Source: Burkholderiales bacterium (lineage in GTDB: Bacteria > Pseudomonadota > Gammaproteobacteria > Burkholderiales > Burkholderiaceae_E). From it: 53,051 bases of DNA. The stretch's first letter is position 1; every line of letters starts with the position of its first letter. Under the pieces are notes generated by a model. The model ran no database searches. It was not told where the DNA came from and saw only the letters and a program-made list of their open reading frames with translations. Made by a program: the position numbers and the translations under genes. Shown piece after piece: positions 15,881 through 26,321 of this stretch. The stretch is taken from contig JAFKGG010000370.1 in assembly GCA_017307915.1 (NCBI GenBank), forward strand, positions 1-53,051, in the 5' to 3' direction.

Positions 15881-16407
15881 TTCTTGCCGCGCCGGTCACG
15901 CCGTGGCGCCGGGTTCTTCAGGCGCATGACGCGGTGACGGCGGCAGGGTTCCAGCTCGCCGCGTTGTGCCTGGCGGTGATCGTCTGCACCTACGTGATCG
16001 AGGTGACGCTGCGTTACCTCCTGAACTCGCCCACCTCGTGGGCGAGTTCGGCGGTTTCCTATCTGCTGTGCATCATCATCTTCGTGATGCTGCCCGAGCT
16101 GACGCGGCGCCGTTTCCACATCTTCATCAGCGTGCTGCCGGATGCGCTGTCCGAGCGCAACGCTACCTTGCTGATGAGATCGGGCTATCTGGCCGCCTTC
16201 CTGGCCTGCATGCTGGCGGCGTGGTTCTGCGCCGACGCCACCTATACGCAATACGTGGGCGACATCGAAACCCTGAACGAATGGCGCGTTCCGAAGTGGA
16301 CGGTGTCGATCTTCATTCCCTACGGCCTGGGTTCGAGCGGCCTGTATTTTCTGCGTAACGCATTGTCGAGTGAGCCGTATCGGGCTGTGGAGAGCGGTGC
16401 CTCATGA
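15877..16407 (+). CDS. TRAP transporter small permease (DctQ family)
   Basis: A 176-residue membrane protein with four hydrophobic segments (roughly residues 25-48, 58-76, 100-122 and 140-162), the usual topology of the TRAP small subunit. It starts with GTG at 15877 overlapping the binding-protein stop and ends in an ATGA overlap with the large permease gene. Its role is to support the large permease and dock the binding protein. Confidence 0.9.
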   Translation: MILAAPVTPWRRVLQAHDAVTAAGFQLAALCLAVIVCTYVIEVTLRYLLNSPTSWASSAVSYLLCIIIFVMLPELTRRRFHIFISVLPDALSERNATLLMRSGYLAAFLACMLAAWFCADATYTQYVGDIETLNEWRVPKWTVSIFIPYGLGSSGLYFLRNALSSEPYRAVESGAS

Positions 16408-17723
16408 CCTGGTGGATCGTTCTGACGGGCGGCGTCGGCATGCTGCTCGCCTTGTTGTTTCTCGGCCTGCCCATCTTCGTGTCGTTTCTGCTGCTGAACG
16501 TGGCGGGCCTGCTATACCTGATCGGCCCGCACGGGTTCGGCATGTTTGCCAACAGCATCTTCACCACTGCGAACATTGCCGAGCTTGCCGCGGTGCCGCT
16601 GTTCATCCTGATGGGCGAGCTGCTGTTCCGTTCCGGCGCGATGGAGGTGGTGCTGGATTCGCTGGATCGGCTGGTGGGCCGAATCCGCGGCCGGCAGTAC
16701 GTGCTGTGCATCGTGCTGTCGGCGATCCTGGGGGCTTTGTCGGGCGCGGCAATGGCGGTGGCGGGCCTGCTCGGGCGTTCGCTGTTTCCGACCATGCGCA
16801 AGCGCGGCTACGATCTTCACATGTCCGCCGGCACGCTGCTGGGGGGCGCCAGCCTCGATCCGATCATTCCGCCCAGCGTGCTGGCGATCATCATCGCGAC
16901 GCTGGCCAAGGTCTCCACCGGGCAGATGCTGATCGCCGGCATTCTGCCGGGCCTGATGCTGACGGGCATGTTCCTGATCTACGTCTTCATCCGGCTCCGG
17001 CTCAATCCCGCCCTGGCGCCCGATCTTTCCGCCGATCTGACGGATGAGTCGACGCGCGGCAGCGCGCTGGTGGCGTTCCTGAAGCTGCTGCCGGTGAGCA
17101 TCATCTTCTTTCTGGTCGTCGGCTTGATCATGCTCGGCGTGGCAACGCCGACGGAATCGGCCGCCAGCGGCGTCGTCGGGGCGCTGGTTCTGGCGCGCTA
17201 TTACGGCGGGCTCAGCCCCCGCATGATCAAGGAGTGCTTGTACTCGGCGGCCACGGTCACCGGCATGCTGCTGATCGTCATGTGCTGCGCCGCGATGTTC
17301 AGCCAGTTGCTGACCTTTTCCGGCGCGGTTCGCCAGCTCGGTGAAACCGTGCTGGCACTGAGCCTGCCGCCGACGGCGATGCTGTTCGTGATGCTGGCGG
17401 TGCCGTTCGTGTTGTTCCTGTTCCTGGACGCCACGTCGATCCTGATGGTGCTGATTCCGATCTACCTGCCGATTCTGGCCGTATACGGTTTCGACCCGAT
17501 CTGGTTCTGGACGCTGATCCTGGTGGTGGCCACGGTCGGGGCGCTGAGCCCGCCATTCGGCTATACCCTGTTCGCGTTCAAGAGCGCGGTGCCCGATATG
17601 CCGATGCGGGACATCTTCAAGGCGGCGTGGCCCTACGTATGGATCATCACCTTCGGTATCTTGCTGATGGCGATGTTCCCGCGCATCGTCACCTTCCTGC
17701 CGGAGCTGATGGCCGGGAAGTAG
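16404..17723 (+). CDS. TRAP transporter large permease (DctM family)
   Basis: A 439-residue polytopic permease, the sodium-coupled transport subunit of the TRAP system. It shows many hydrophobic helices and family blocks such as L-F-I-L-M-G-E-L-L near residue 70, GGASLDPIIPPS near residue 150 and LFLDATSILMVLIPIYLPI near residue 335. The start codon overlaps the small-permease stop. With the two upstream genes it forms a complete uptake system positioned directly after the nicotinate hydroxylase genes. Confidence 0.93.
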   Translation: MTWWIVLTGGVGMLLALLFLGLPIFVSFLLLNVAGLLYLIGPHGFGMFANSIFTTANIAELAAVPLFILMGELLFRSGAMEVVLDSLDRLVGRIRGRQYVLCIVLSAILGALSGAAMAVAGLLGRSLFPTMRKRGYDLHMSAGTLLGGASLDPIIPPSVLAIIIATLAKVSTGQMLIAGILPGLMLTGMFLIYVFIRLRLNPALAPDLSADLTDESTRGSALVAFLKLLPVSIIFFLVVGLIMLGVATPTESAASGVVGALVLARYYGGLSPRMIKECLYSAATVTGMLLIVMCCAAMFSQLLTFSGAVRQLGETVLALSLPPTAMLFVMLAVPFVLFLFLDATSILMVLIPIYLPILAVYGFDPIWFWTLILVVATVGALSPPFGYTLFAFKSAVPDMPMRDIFKAAWPYVWIITFGILLMAMFPRIVTFLPELMAGK

Positions 17724-17853
17724 CGGCGCCTACCGGGGCGATTGCATGGTGGTGTTTGGCGCCGGATAACAGGCTGTTCCGTAATTCGAGCTCGCCGCGC
17801 TGCGCTGCCATTGGCATTATCGGCCGGACGCCATCACTTCCCCGCCGCCTGCG

Positions 17854-18579
17854 ATGCCCTTCGTCGATACCGCGCAATCCCGCCTCTATTACGAGGTCTA
17901 CGGCAAGGGCCCGCCGCTGCTGGCGCTGCCGCCGGGCGGCATGGATGCGGGCATCGCGTTCTGGGACAAGACCGCGTTCCATCCGGTGGCGGCATTCGCC
18001 GACGCCTTTTCGGTGATCGTGTTCGACGAACGCCATTCCGGCCGCTCCAGCGGCAGCGTCGCGGCCGAATCGCCGTGGGACGCCTATGCGGCCGATCACC
18101 TGGCGCTGCTCGACCATCTGGGCCTGGCACGCGTGCATGCGTTTGGCTGCTGCATCGGTTGTTCGCACGCGCTGAAGCTGGCGCAATGCGCGCCGGCACG
18201 CGTCGCCTCGCTGGTGCTCGAACAGCCGGTGGGGCGCTCGCCCGACAACGGCGAGTTGCTCGCGCATGCCTGGCATGCCTGGGCGGCGCGGCTGGCGGCT
18301 CAACCCGACGGCCCGTCGCCGCAGGCGCTGGCGGCGTTCGCCGAAGCGATGTGGCAGGGCGACTTCGTGCTGAGCGTGCCGCGCGAGGCGGTGGCGGCCT
18401 GCACGCTGCCGATGCTGGTGCTGCCCGGCGTCGATGCCTTTCACCCGACCGCGGTCGGCGACGAGATTGCGGCACTGGCGCCGCGAGCGCAGCGGCTGCG
18501 CGGCTGGAAGGATTCGCCGCGGGCGATCGCCGACGCAGTTGCCGCGGTACGCGAGTTCCTGCTGCGACAGGCGATCTGA
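17854..18579 (+). CDS. Alpha/beta hydrolase with cysteine in the nucleophile elbow
   Basis: A 241-residue alpha/beta-hydrolase-fold protein with the early segment L-L-A-L-P-P-G-G and D-E-R-H-S-G-R-S. The nucleophile elbow reads F-G-C-C-I-G-C, so Cys replaces the usual Ser of G-x-S-x-G. The only later Asp-His candidates are D-A-F-H-P near residue 193; the usual histidine close to the C-terminus is absent (the segment is G-W-K-D-S-P). It follows the TRAP operon by 130 bases and converges with the next gene leaving one base between the stops. It could supply the missing N-formylmaleamate deformylase of the pyridine pathway, but it does not visibly resemble NicD, so that is a guess from position. 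Confidence 0.75.
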   Translation: MPFVDTAQSRLYYEVYGKGPPLLALPPGGMDAGIAFWDKTAFHPVAAFADAFSVIVFDERHSGRSSGSVAAESPWDAYAADHLALLDHLGLARVHAFGCCIGCSHALKLAQCAPARVASLVLEQPVGRSPDNGELLAHAWHAWAARLAAQPDGPSPQALAAFAEAMWQGDFVLSVPREAVAACTLPMLVLPGVDAFHPTAVGDEIAALAPRAQRLRGWKDSPRAIADAVAAVREFLLRQAI

Positions 18580-18580
18580 G

Positions 18581-19510
18581 CTACCCGCCTTCGCGCGCCG
18601 ACTCGGCCGCGGCCCGCCGGCGCGCCTGCCGTTCATAGACCAACTGCGGGTACAGCTCCATCGCCAACCCGCTCATCGGCAGCCAGGACTTCACGTCGTG
18701 CGCGGCGATCAGCGCATCGGCGATGTCCTTGCGCAGCAGCCCTTCGATCAGCTCGTCGCGGCCGACCAGCGTGTGTTCATCGAAGAAGCGGTCGAAGTAG
18801 CCCCAGTGCTCGATCGTCCAGCAGTTGCCCGTGCTGGCCTTGACCAGTTCGACGATGTCTTCCTCGGCCACGCCGTGCGCATGGGCCAGCCGCAGCGCCT
18901 CGAGGATGACGACGTGGCCGACGTGAAAGATCAGCCCGTTGACGAGCTTGCCGACCTGCCCGTTGCCGACGGCACCGAGGTGGAACACGTGCGTGCCCAT
19001 CGCATCGAGCAATGGCCGGCAGGCCTGCAATACCGTTGCTTCGCCGCCGACCAGGAAGCTGAGCGTGCCGGCGCGCGCGGCGATATTGGCGCCGCTCATC
19101 GGCGCATCCAGCACTTGCACGCCGCGCGCCCGTACCGCATCGGCCAGTTCGCGTGCTGCGCGCGGCGGCACCGTGCTGTGCACGATCAGCGTCTGGCCGG
19201 CGCGCATGTGTTCGAGCAGGCCCTGCGCTCCGAGCACCACGTCGCGCATCTGGCGCTCGTTGATCACGGCGACGCAGATGACGGGGCAGTGATCGGCCAG
19301 CTCGCGCAGCGAACCCGGCCTGGCGCCCAGTTCTTGCGCGCGCGCCAGCGCCGGCTGGCGCAGGTCGTTGACCCAGACCTGTGCCTGGGCGCGCAGCAGG
19401 TTGGCAACCATCGGCAGCCCGATGTCGCCCAGGCCGATGAAGCCGACGGTAGTGCCGTGCAGATCGGGGTAAGGCTGGCTGCGCGCGGGCGCTGCGGAAG
19501 TAGACGCCAT
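18581..19510 (-). CDS. NAD(P)-dependent oxidoreductase, 3-hydroxyisobutyrate dehydrogenase family
   Basis: A 309-residue beta-hydroxyacid dehydrogenase. The Rossmann motif is TVGFIGLGDIGLPMVANLL (about residues 21-39), the substrate-binding block is DAPMSGANIAARAGTLSFLV, and the catalytic lysine lies in GNGQVGKLVNGL. GAGGGAG upstream supports ATG at 19510. It is the last gene of a six-gene minus-strand operon (24269 to 18581). In that setting it may oxidise a hydroxy acid made after ring cleavage; the substrate is unknown. Confidence 0.88.
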   Translation of the reverse strand: MASTSAAPARSQPYPDLHGTTVGFIGLGDIGLPMVANLLRAQAQVWVNDLRQPALARAQELGARPGSLRELADHCPVICVAVINERQMRDVVLGAQGLLEHMRAGQTLIVHSTVPPRAARELADAVRARGVQVLDAPMSGANIAARAGTLSFLVGGEATVLQACRPLLDAMGTHVFHLGAVGNGQVGKLVNGLIFHVGHVVILEALRLAHAHGVAEEDIVELVKASTGNCWTIEHWGYFDRFFDEHTLVGRDELIEGLLRKDIADALIAAHDVKSWLPMSGLAMELYPQLVYERQARRRAAAESAREGG

Positions 19511-19521
19511 GATCGGCTCCC

Positions 19522-20853
19522 TCAAGGTTGCGGCGGATTGATGCCGGGCCGGCACCGATAGAACTCGCTCAGTGCGCCGACCCAGTCCTGCACTCCGGCC
19601 GGCATCAGCTTCGACGGCGCGCGCACGCCGTAGCCGCTGGTGTCGAACACGCCGGGCGGCGGCGTGCCCTGGTCGCGCAGCGCCTTGGCGGCGCGCAGGA
19701 ACACGCGCCGTGCCGATGCAATGCCCAGGTCGGCCTTGACCAGGTGTTCGCCGCTGCGGTCGGCGATCGGACCCATGCCTTCGGTCATCGCCTGATCCTG
19801 CGCGATGACGACCGGAATGCCGGTATAGCTGGTGGTGCGCTGCGCCTGCCGGTCGAGCAGATAGTCGTTGGCGCGATTGGCTTTCGTCATCCATTCGCTG
19901 CCGGGGTGCCGCGGGTCGCCTTTCTCGAAGCCGAGCGTGACGCCATACACTTCTTCGCCGAAGCGTTTTTCGTCGTCGGTCAGCGCGCGCAGCGGGTGCC
20001 AGGTGATCGAATAGATGAAATGATGTTCGTCGTCGATCGGGATGCGCGCATTGACGTTGGCCACCGGGTCGGCGCCCGAGCGCACCGGGCCCATCGCGTA
20101 GAACGGCAGCAGGAACACGTTCATGCGCCAGAACTCCTGCTCGCTCGACACCGGGCGCGAGGCCGCGATCAGCACGCGATGGTCGTCGGCTTCGACCTGA
20201 TAGTGCCAACCCGAGGTGGCCCAGTAGTAATCGGCGATGCGCTCGGTGCGCAGCGCCGACACGGCCTGGTCGCGCCTGGCCGCCGGCGCGGCCGAATGCA
20301 GGAACGGCGCGTGGCTCGGATCGATGACGCCTTCCAGCCCTTGCAGCCAGTTCTGTTCCTGGTAGATCTTGACGACGCTGATCTGCTCGTCGGGCAGATC
20401 CCAGAACTGGAAGCCGGGAAACGGCGGCGGCTCGCGTTCCGGCCCCATGTAGGCCCACAGCAGGTGGGCGCGCTCGACGACCGGATAGGCCGCGAGCCTG
20501 ATCCGTTCGCGCAGCGCCGGGTTGTCGGATTCGTTGGGCAGATCCAGGCAGCGGCCGGCGACGTCGAACTTCCAACCGTGATAGGCGCAGCGCAGGCCGC
20601 CTTCTTCGTTGCGGCCGAAGAACAGCGCCGCGCCGCGATGCGGACAGAATGCGCTGACCAGTCCGGGCCGGCCGGCGCTGTCGCGAAACGCGACCAGGTC
20701 TTCGCCCAGCAGGCGCACGCGCAGCGGATCGCAATCGGGGCCGGGCAGCTCGCTGGTCAGCGCCACCGGCACCCAGTAGTGGCGCATCAACCGCCCGCCC
20801 GGTGTTTGCGGGCCGCTGCGGCAGATCAGGTCGTTGTCGCTTGCACTGAGCAT
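19522..20853 (-). CDS. Aromatic ring-hydroxylating Rieske oxygenase, phthalate 4,5-dioxygenase-like
   Basis: A 443-residue single-component-type Rieske oxygenase. The cluster ligands are intact: CPHRGAALFF and CAYHGWKF (about residues 70-96). The mononuclear iron site is seen in GVIDPSHAPFLH (about residues 176-187). The general pattern matches the phthalate 4,5-dioxygenase (Pht3/OphA2) branch, which acts as homotrimers or hexamers without a beta subunit. It is flanked by an SDR and an extradiol dioxygenase, consistent with a dihydroxylation, dehydrogenation and meta-cleavage sequence. No reductase gene is in the window. The aromatic substrate is not known. Confidence 0.88.
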   Translation of the reverse strand: MLSASDNDLICRSGPQTPGGRLMRHYWVPVALTSELPGPDCDPLRVRLLGEDLVAFRDSAGRPGLVSAFCPHRGAALFFGRNEEGGLRCAYHGWKFDVAGRCLDLPNESDNPALRERIRLAAYPVVERAHLLWAYMGPEREPPPFPGFQFWDLPDEQISVVKIYQEQNWLQGLEGVIDPSHAPFLHSAAPAARRDQAVSALRTERIADYYWATSGWHYQVEADDHRVLIAASRPVSSEQEFWRMNVFLLPFYAMGPVRSGADPVANVNARIPIDDEHHFIYSITWHPLRALTDDEKRFGEEVYGVTLGFEKGDPRHPGSEWMTKANRANDYLLDRQAQRTTSYTGIPVVIAQDQAMTEGMGPIADRSGEHLVKADLGIASARRVFLRAAKALRDQGTPPPGVFDTSGYGVRAPSKLMPAGVQDWVGALSEFYRCRPGINPPQP

Positions 20854-20886
20854 GGAGACGCAATCCTCGGTCGTGGGCGGCGCGGA

Positions 20887-21648
20887 TCAGGCCATCACGT
20901 CGCCGCCATTGGGCGCCAGGCATTGGCCGGTGAAGAAGGCATCGGCCTGCGCGGCCAGGAACAGGTACGAAGGCAGCAGGTCGTCGACGGTGCCGGCGCG
21001 CTGCTGCGGAATTCGCGTACGCACTTCGCGCAGCCGCTCTTCGTTGCGGCCGGCTTCGTTGATCGGGGTCCAGGTGATGGTCGGTGCCACGCAGTTCACC
21101 GATACGTTGCGTGCGCCGATCTCCGCCACCGCTGCGCGCATCAGGCCCAGCAGACCGGCCTTCGATGCGCAATAGGCGGCGCATTGCGCGCGGCCGCGAA
21201 ACGCCAGCCCCGAAACGGTGTTGATGATGCGGCCGTGGTCGCGTCGCAGCATGCCGGGCAGCGCATGCTTGATGCACAGAAAGGCGCCGCGCAGGTTGGT
21301 GTCGAGCACGTCGTCCCAGGCGGCGAGCGTCAGCTCGGTGAGCGGCGCGGGCCGCACGATGCCGGCGTTGTTGATCAGAATGTCGAGTCGCCCGAAGCGC
21401 TGTTCGATGGCGGCGATCAGCGCGGCCACCTCGTCTTCGGAGCGCACGTCGGCGCGCAGCGCCAGCGCGCGGCCGCCGGCCGCGGCGATCTCGTGCACGG
21501 CGGCATCGGCTGCCGCTGCCTGCTCGCCGCCGGGGTGGTTGATGACGACGCAGGCGCCGTGGCGCGCCAGATGCGCGGCGACGGCGCGGCCGATGCCGCT
21601 GCTGGCGCCGGTCACCAGCGCGATTCTGTCTTGCAGGGCGGTGGCCAT
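20887..21648 (-). CDS. Short-chain dehydrogenase/reductase (putative cis-dihydrodiol dehydrogenase)
   Basis: A 253-residue classical SDR: cofactor motif TGASSGIG (about residues 14-21), N-N-A-G (about 92-95), and active site Y-C-A-S-K (about residues 158-162) with a preceding serine in T-V-S-G-L-A. Between a Rieske oxygenase and an extradiol dioxygenase it is well placed to rearomatise a cis-dihydrodiol to a catechol. This role is inferred from the operon; 3-oxoacyl reductase-like SDRs look similar. Confidence 0.85.
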   Translation of the reverse strand: MATALQDRIALVTGASSGIGRAVAAHLARHGACVVINHPGGEQAAAADAAVHEIAAAGGRALALRADVRSEDEVAALIAAIEQRFGRLDILINNAGIVRPAPLTELTLAAWDDVLDTNLRGAFLCIKHALPGMLRRDHGRIINTVSGLAFRGRAQCAAYCASKAGLLGLMRAAVAEIGARNVSVNCVAPTITWTPINEAGRNEERLREVRTRIPQQRAGTVDDLLPSYLFLAAQADAFFTGQCLAPNGGDVMA

Positions 21649-21660
21649 ATGCGCCGGCCC

Positions 21661-22587
21661 TCAGGCGCCCTGCCGCTCGCGCGGGCGCGGTGTTGGGGTC
21701 TCGATGCTGCCGACCGCGTATTTGCGCGGATCGTGCGGCGCACCCCATTCGTCGATCGATTCGGCCGCCAGTTTCAGCGTGCGCGGTGCGCGCGCGTCGC
21801 GCTCGGGGAACTCTTCCATGCCGAAGCTGTATTCGACGGTGAGTGCGTCGGGATCGAGGAAGTACAGGAACAGGCTGCCCGACGGCGGATGCCGGCCCGG
21901 CCCGAACACCACCGGCACGCCGGCCTTGCCGAAGCGCCAGAACGCCCTGCCGATGTCGTCGACCTCACTGACCATCAGGTTGACGTGGTGCAGCGCCGGC
22001 TGCGCGCTGCGGCCCAGCGCCAGGCAGTGATGATACGGATTGGGAAAGGCGCGCATGAACACGATTGCGCCGTCGACCTCGTCGGACACGCGAAAGTTCA
22101 GCACTTCGCGAAAGAAGCGCGCGGTGTCGGCCAGCTGCGGTGTCTTCAGCACGATGTGGCCCAGCCGCTGGATCTGCGCCACCGTGCTGGCATAGGCCGG
22201 GCCGCCGAGGTCGCGGCGTGATTCATAGAAGTCGAGCACCGCGGTGGTGTGCGGCTCGACGACGCGGACGCAGCGGCCCAGTCCCCAGGCATCGGCCTCG
22301 GCCGGGTCGAGCTCGTTCCAATCGACGCCGGCGGCATCGAGCGCGGCGCACAGCGCTTCGCGCGCCTGTGCCGATTCCAGCTCGAAGCCGATGCGCTTCA
22401 AGCCGGGCGCTGCGCCTTGGAACAGGATCAGGCCGTGCGGCCCCGGCCCGGTGCGAAACAGACGCGCGCCTTGCGGCCCCGGCTCGCCGCGCGCCGTGAC
22501 GCCGACCAGATCGCGGTAGAAGGCTTCGGAACGGTCCAGGTCGGTGACGTTCAGCGCCACGTAGCCAAGCTGCTTGTAGCGGATCAT
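21661..22587 (-). CDS. VOC-family extradiol ring-cleavage dioxygenase (catechol 2,3-dioxygenase-like)
   Basis: A 308-residue two-domain vicinal-oxygen-chelate protein. Each half begins with a G-Y-V-A-L-N-V or G-H-I-V-L-K-T strand (residues about 8 and 143). The iron ligands of the C-terminal domain are the His of L-G-H-I-V-L, the His of L-H-H-V-N-L-M-V and the Glu of T-V-E-Y-S-F-G-M-E. This fits type I extradiol enzymes of the 2,3-dihydroxybiphenyl/catechol class. It is next to a BphD/MhpC-type hydrolase that would cut the ring-fission product, with only 12 bases between the genes. Confidence 0.87.
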   Translation of the reverse strand: MIRYKQLGYVALNVTDLDRSEAFYRDLVGVTARGEPGPQGARLFRTGPGPHGLILFQGAAPGLKRIGFELESAQAREALCAALDAAGVDWNELDPAEADAWGLGRCVRVVEPHTTAVLDFYESRRDLGGPAYASTVAQIQRLGHIVLKTPQLADTARFFREVLNFRVSDEVDGAIVFMRAFPNPYHHCLALGRSAQPALHHVNLMVSEVDDIGRAFWRFGKAGVPVVFGPGRHPPSGSLFLYFLDPDALTVEYSFGMEEFPERDARAPRTLKLAAESIDEWGAPHDPRKYAVGSIETPTPRPRERQGA

Positions 22588-22599
22588 GCGTGCCGCCCC

Positions 22600-24269
<1,670 letters not shown>

Positions 24270-24366
24270 GGCGTGCTCTTTTCGGCTGGGGGAAAGGTCT
24301 GGCGGTTACGATACGAACGACATCGAGCGCCGGTCGGCGCGACAAGGAAGAGGGGCGAGACAGACG

Positions 24367-25281
24367 ATGGAAATCCTTTCGCTGAAGAACTTCGACATGG
24401 TCGATCTGCGGCTGTTCGTCTACGTGGTCGAAGCCAGCAGCATCCGCCGCGGCGCCGATCGCGCCTGTCTTTCTGCGCCGGCGGCCAGCGCTCGCATCAA
24501 GCACATCGAGGAACTGCTGGGCACGCCGCTGTTCGAGCGCACCAGCAAGGGCATGACCTTGACCACCGCCGGCCATGCGTTCCTCTACCATGCCCGGCGC
24601 ATGCTGATGCAGCTCGATGAGCTGGGGCGCGACATCCAGGCCTATACCCGCGGCGCCACCGGCCACCTGCGCGTGGCGGCGAACCCTACCGTGGTGGCCG
24701 AATACATGCCGGGGGTGATCCACGACTATCTGGTCAAGCATCCGCTGATCCAGGTCGATCTGCGCGAGCGCTTCAGCCCCGAGATCGTGCGCTTCGTCAG
24801 CGCCGGCACGGCCGACTTCGGCGTGGTCTCGGGTCACGTGCACACCGAGAACCTGGAAGTGATGGAATGCGGCTTCGTGCGCTTCGCGCTGGCGGTATCG
24901 ACCAGGCACCCGCTGGCCGCGCGCGACAGCATCGCGTTTGCCGAGTGCATGCAGTATGAACATATCGTGTTTCAAGACGTCAGCCCCACGCATCCGTTCA
25001 TGAATCAGATGAGCACCGCGCTGCGCGTGCCGCTGGCCATGCGCGTGCAGGCCGCCAACGTCGACGCGATGTGCCGGATGGTCGAGGCCAACATCGGCGT
25101 CGGTGTGGTGCCCGAACCGTCGGCACGGCGCTTTGCCCGCAGCGGCGGCATCAAGGTGCTGAGCCTGGAAGACGAACATGCCCGCTTCACGCTGTTGCTG
25201 TGCGCGCGCAACTTCGCGGCGCTGCCCTCGCATTGCCAGGACATGATCGACATGGTGATGGCGCTGAACATCTCTAGTTGA
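24367..25281 (+). CDS. LysR family transcriptional regulator
   Basis: A 304-residue LysR regulator. The helix-turn-helix occupies about residues 10-70 (SIRRGADRACLSAPAASARI then LLGTPLFERTSKGMTLTTAG), followed by an effector-binding domain from about residue 95. The recognition region is slightly unusual (C-L-S-A-P-A-A-S where many have L-N-x-S-Q-P-A-x-S). ATG at 24367 is the natural family start. It is divergent from the crotonase-led meta-cleavage operon with a 97-base gap, the classic LysR arrangement, and should activate that operon in response to an aromatic intermediate. Its 3' end overlaps the convergent Bug gene by eight bases. Confidence 0.9.
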   Translation: MEILSLKNFDMVDLRLFVYVVEASSIRRGADRACLSAPAASARIKHIEELLGTPLFERTSKGMTLTTAGHAFLYHARRMLMQLDELGRDIQAYTRGATGHLRVAANPTVVAEYMPGVIHDYLVKHPLIQVDLRERFSPEIVRFVSAGTADFGVVSGHVHTENLEVMECGFVRFALAVSTRHPLAARDSIAFAECMQYEHIVFQDVSPTHPFMNQMSTALRVPLAMRVQAANVDAMCRMVEANIGVGVVPEPSARRFARSGGIKVLSLEDEHARFTLLLCARNFAALPSHCQDMIDMVMALNISS

Positions 25282-26275
25282 CGGTGATGCGCGTCGTCTC
25301 CAGCATGTCGCTCCATTTGCGGTATTCGGTCTCGACCTTGGTGGCCAGCGCTTCGGGTGACGAGCCGATCGTGATCATGCCGGTGCTGTTGATCCGGTCG
25401 ATCAGTTTTGGGTCGCGCGCGGCCTTCTGGAACTCGCTGCTGAGGGTCGCCACCACGTTCTTGTCGGTGCCGGCGCGCACGAACAGCGCCTGCCACGAAC
25501 TGACTTCGAAGCCGGGCAGGTTCGAAGCCTCGGCAGCGGTCGGGATCTCGGGAACCATCGGGCTGCGCTGCAGCGACGTCACGGCCAGGATGCGCAGGCG
25601 GCCGGCCTTGTGGAAGTTGACGATCTGCTGGTTCAGCGACGCCAGCCAGTAGTGGGTCTCGCCCGACAAGGTCGCATTCAGCGCGCCGGCGAAGCCTTTC
25701 TGCGGCACGTGCACGGTGTCGATGCCCACCGCCTTGTTGTACATCTCCAGGCCCAGATGATCGCTGGCGCCGACGCTGGTGGTGGCGAAGTTCAGCTTGC
25801 CGGGATGGGCCTTGGCGTAGCTGACCAGCTCGGGCAGCGTACTGAAGCCGGCGTTCGGGTTGGCGACGATGGCCAGCGTCACGTCGACCAGATGGCTGAC
25901 CGGGATCAGCTGGCGCATCACGTCGGGTTCCTGCTTGCGCTTGAGATACTGGTTGATGGCCGGGGTCAGCACCTGCCCGCCGACCGTCGACAGCGCAATC
26001 GTGTAGCCGTCGGCCGGCGACGCAATCGTGGCGTTGGCAACGATCGCGCCGTTGGCGCCCGGCTTGTACTCGATGATCACCGGCTGGCCCAGGCTGGCCT
26101 GCAACTGGTCGCCGAACATGCGCGCCACCATGTCGGTGGGGCCGCCTGGCGGATTGGGAACCAGGATCTTGATCGGCTTGGATGGAAACGTCTGTGCCTG
26201 GGCGCACAGCGCGGTGGCAAAGGGCAGCAACAGCAGCGCGAAGGCGCGGCGCAAGGTGTGTCCAAGGGTACACAT
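25274..26275 (-). CDS. Bug/TctC-family tripartite tricarboxylate transporter substrate-binding protein
   Basis: A 333-residue periplasmic binding protein with a signal peptide (about residues 1-27, ending A-L-C-A-Q-A-Q). The mature start FPSKPIKILVPNPPGGPTDM and the block Y-K-P-G-A-N-G are diagnostic of the Bug family. No TctA/TctB permease is linked. It is the last gene of a three-gene minus-strand operon behind the acyl-CoA synthetase and a Rieske oxygenase, so its ligand may be the aromatic acid handled there. Confidence 0.92.
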   Translation of the reverse strand: MCTLGHTLRRAFALLLLPFATALCAQAQTFPSKPIKILVPNPPGGPTDMVARMFGDQLQASLGQPVIIEYKPGANGAIVANATIASPADGYTIALSTVGGQVLTPAINQYLKRKQEPDVMRQLIPVSHLVDVTLAIVANPNAGFSTLPELVSYAKAHPGKLNFATTSVGASDHLGLEMYNKAVGIDTVHVPQKGFAGALNATLSGETHYWLASLNQQIVNFHKAGRLRILAVTSLQRSPMVPEIPTAAEASNLPGFEVSSWQALFVRAGTDKNVVATLSSEFQKAARDPKLIDRINSTGMITIGSSPEALATKVETEYRKWSDMLETTRITVN

Positions 26276-26321
26276 GGCTTGTCTCCTCTTTGGCGAGTGA
26301 TGGCCGGCGGGCCGCGGCGTG

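Noticed and set aside
18581-21748. A single 1055-codon open frame on the minus strand
   Set aside because: Only its last 309 codons are the dehydrogenase gene. The rest is out of frame with the well-supported Rieske and SDR genes and is Arg/Ala-rich shadow translation.
19528-22221. An 897-codon open frame on the plus strand
   Set aside because: Antisense to three genes with clear catalytic motifs; its product is His/Arg/Ala-rich without domains, an effect of high GC.
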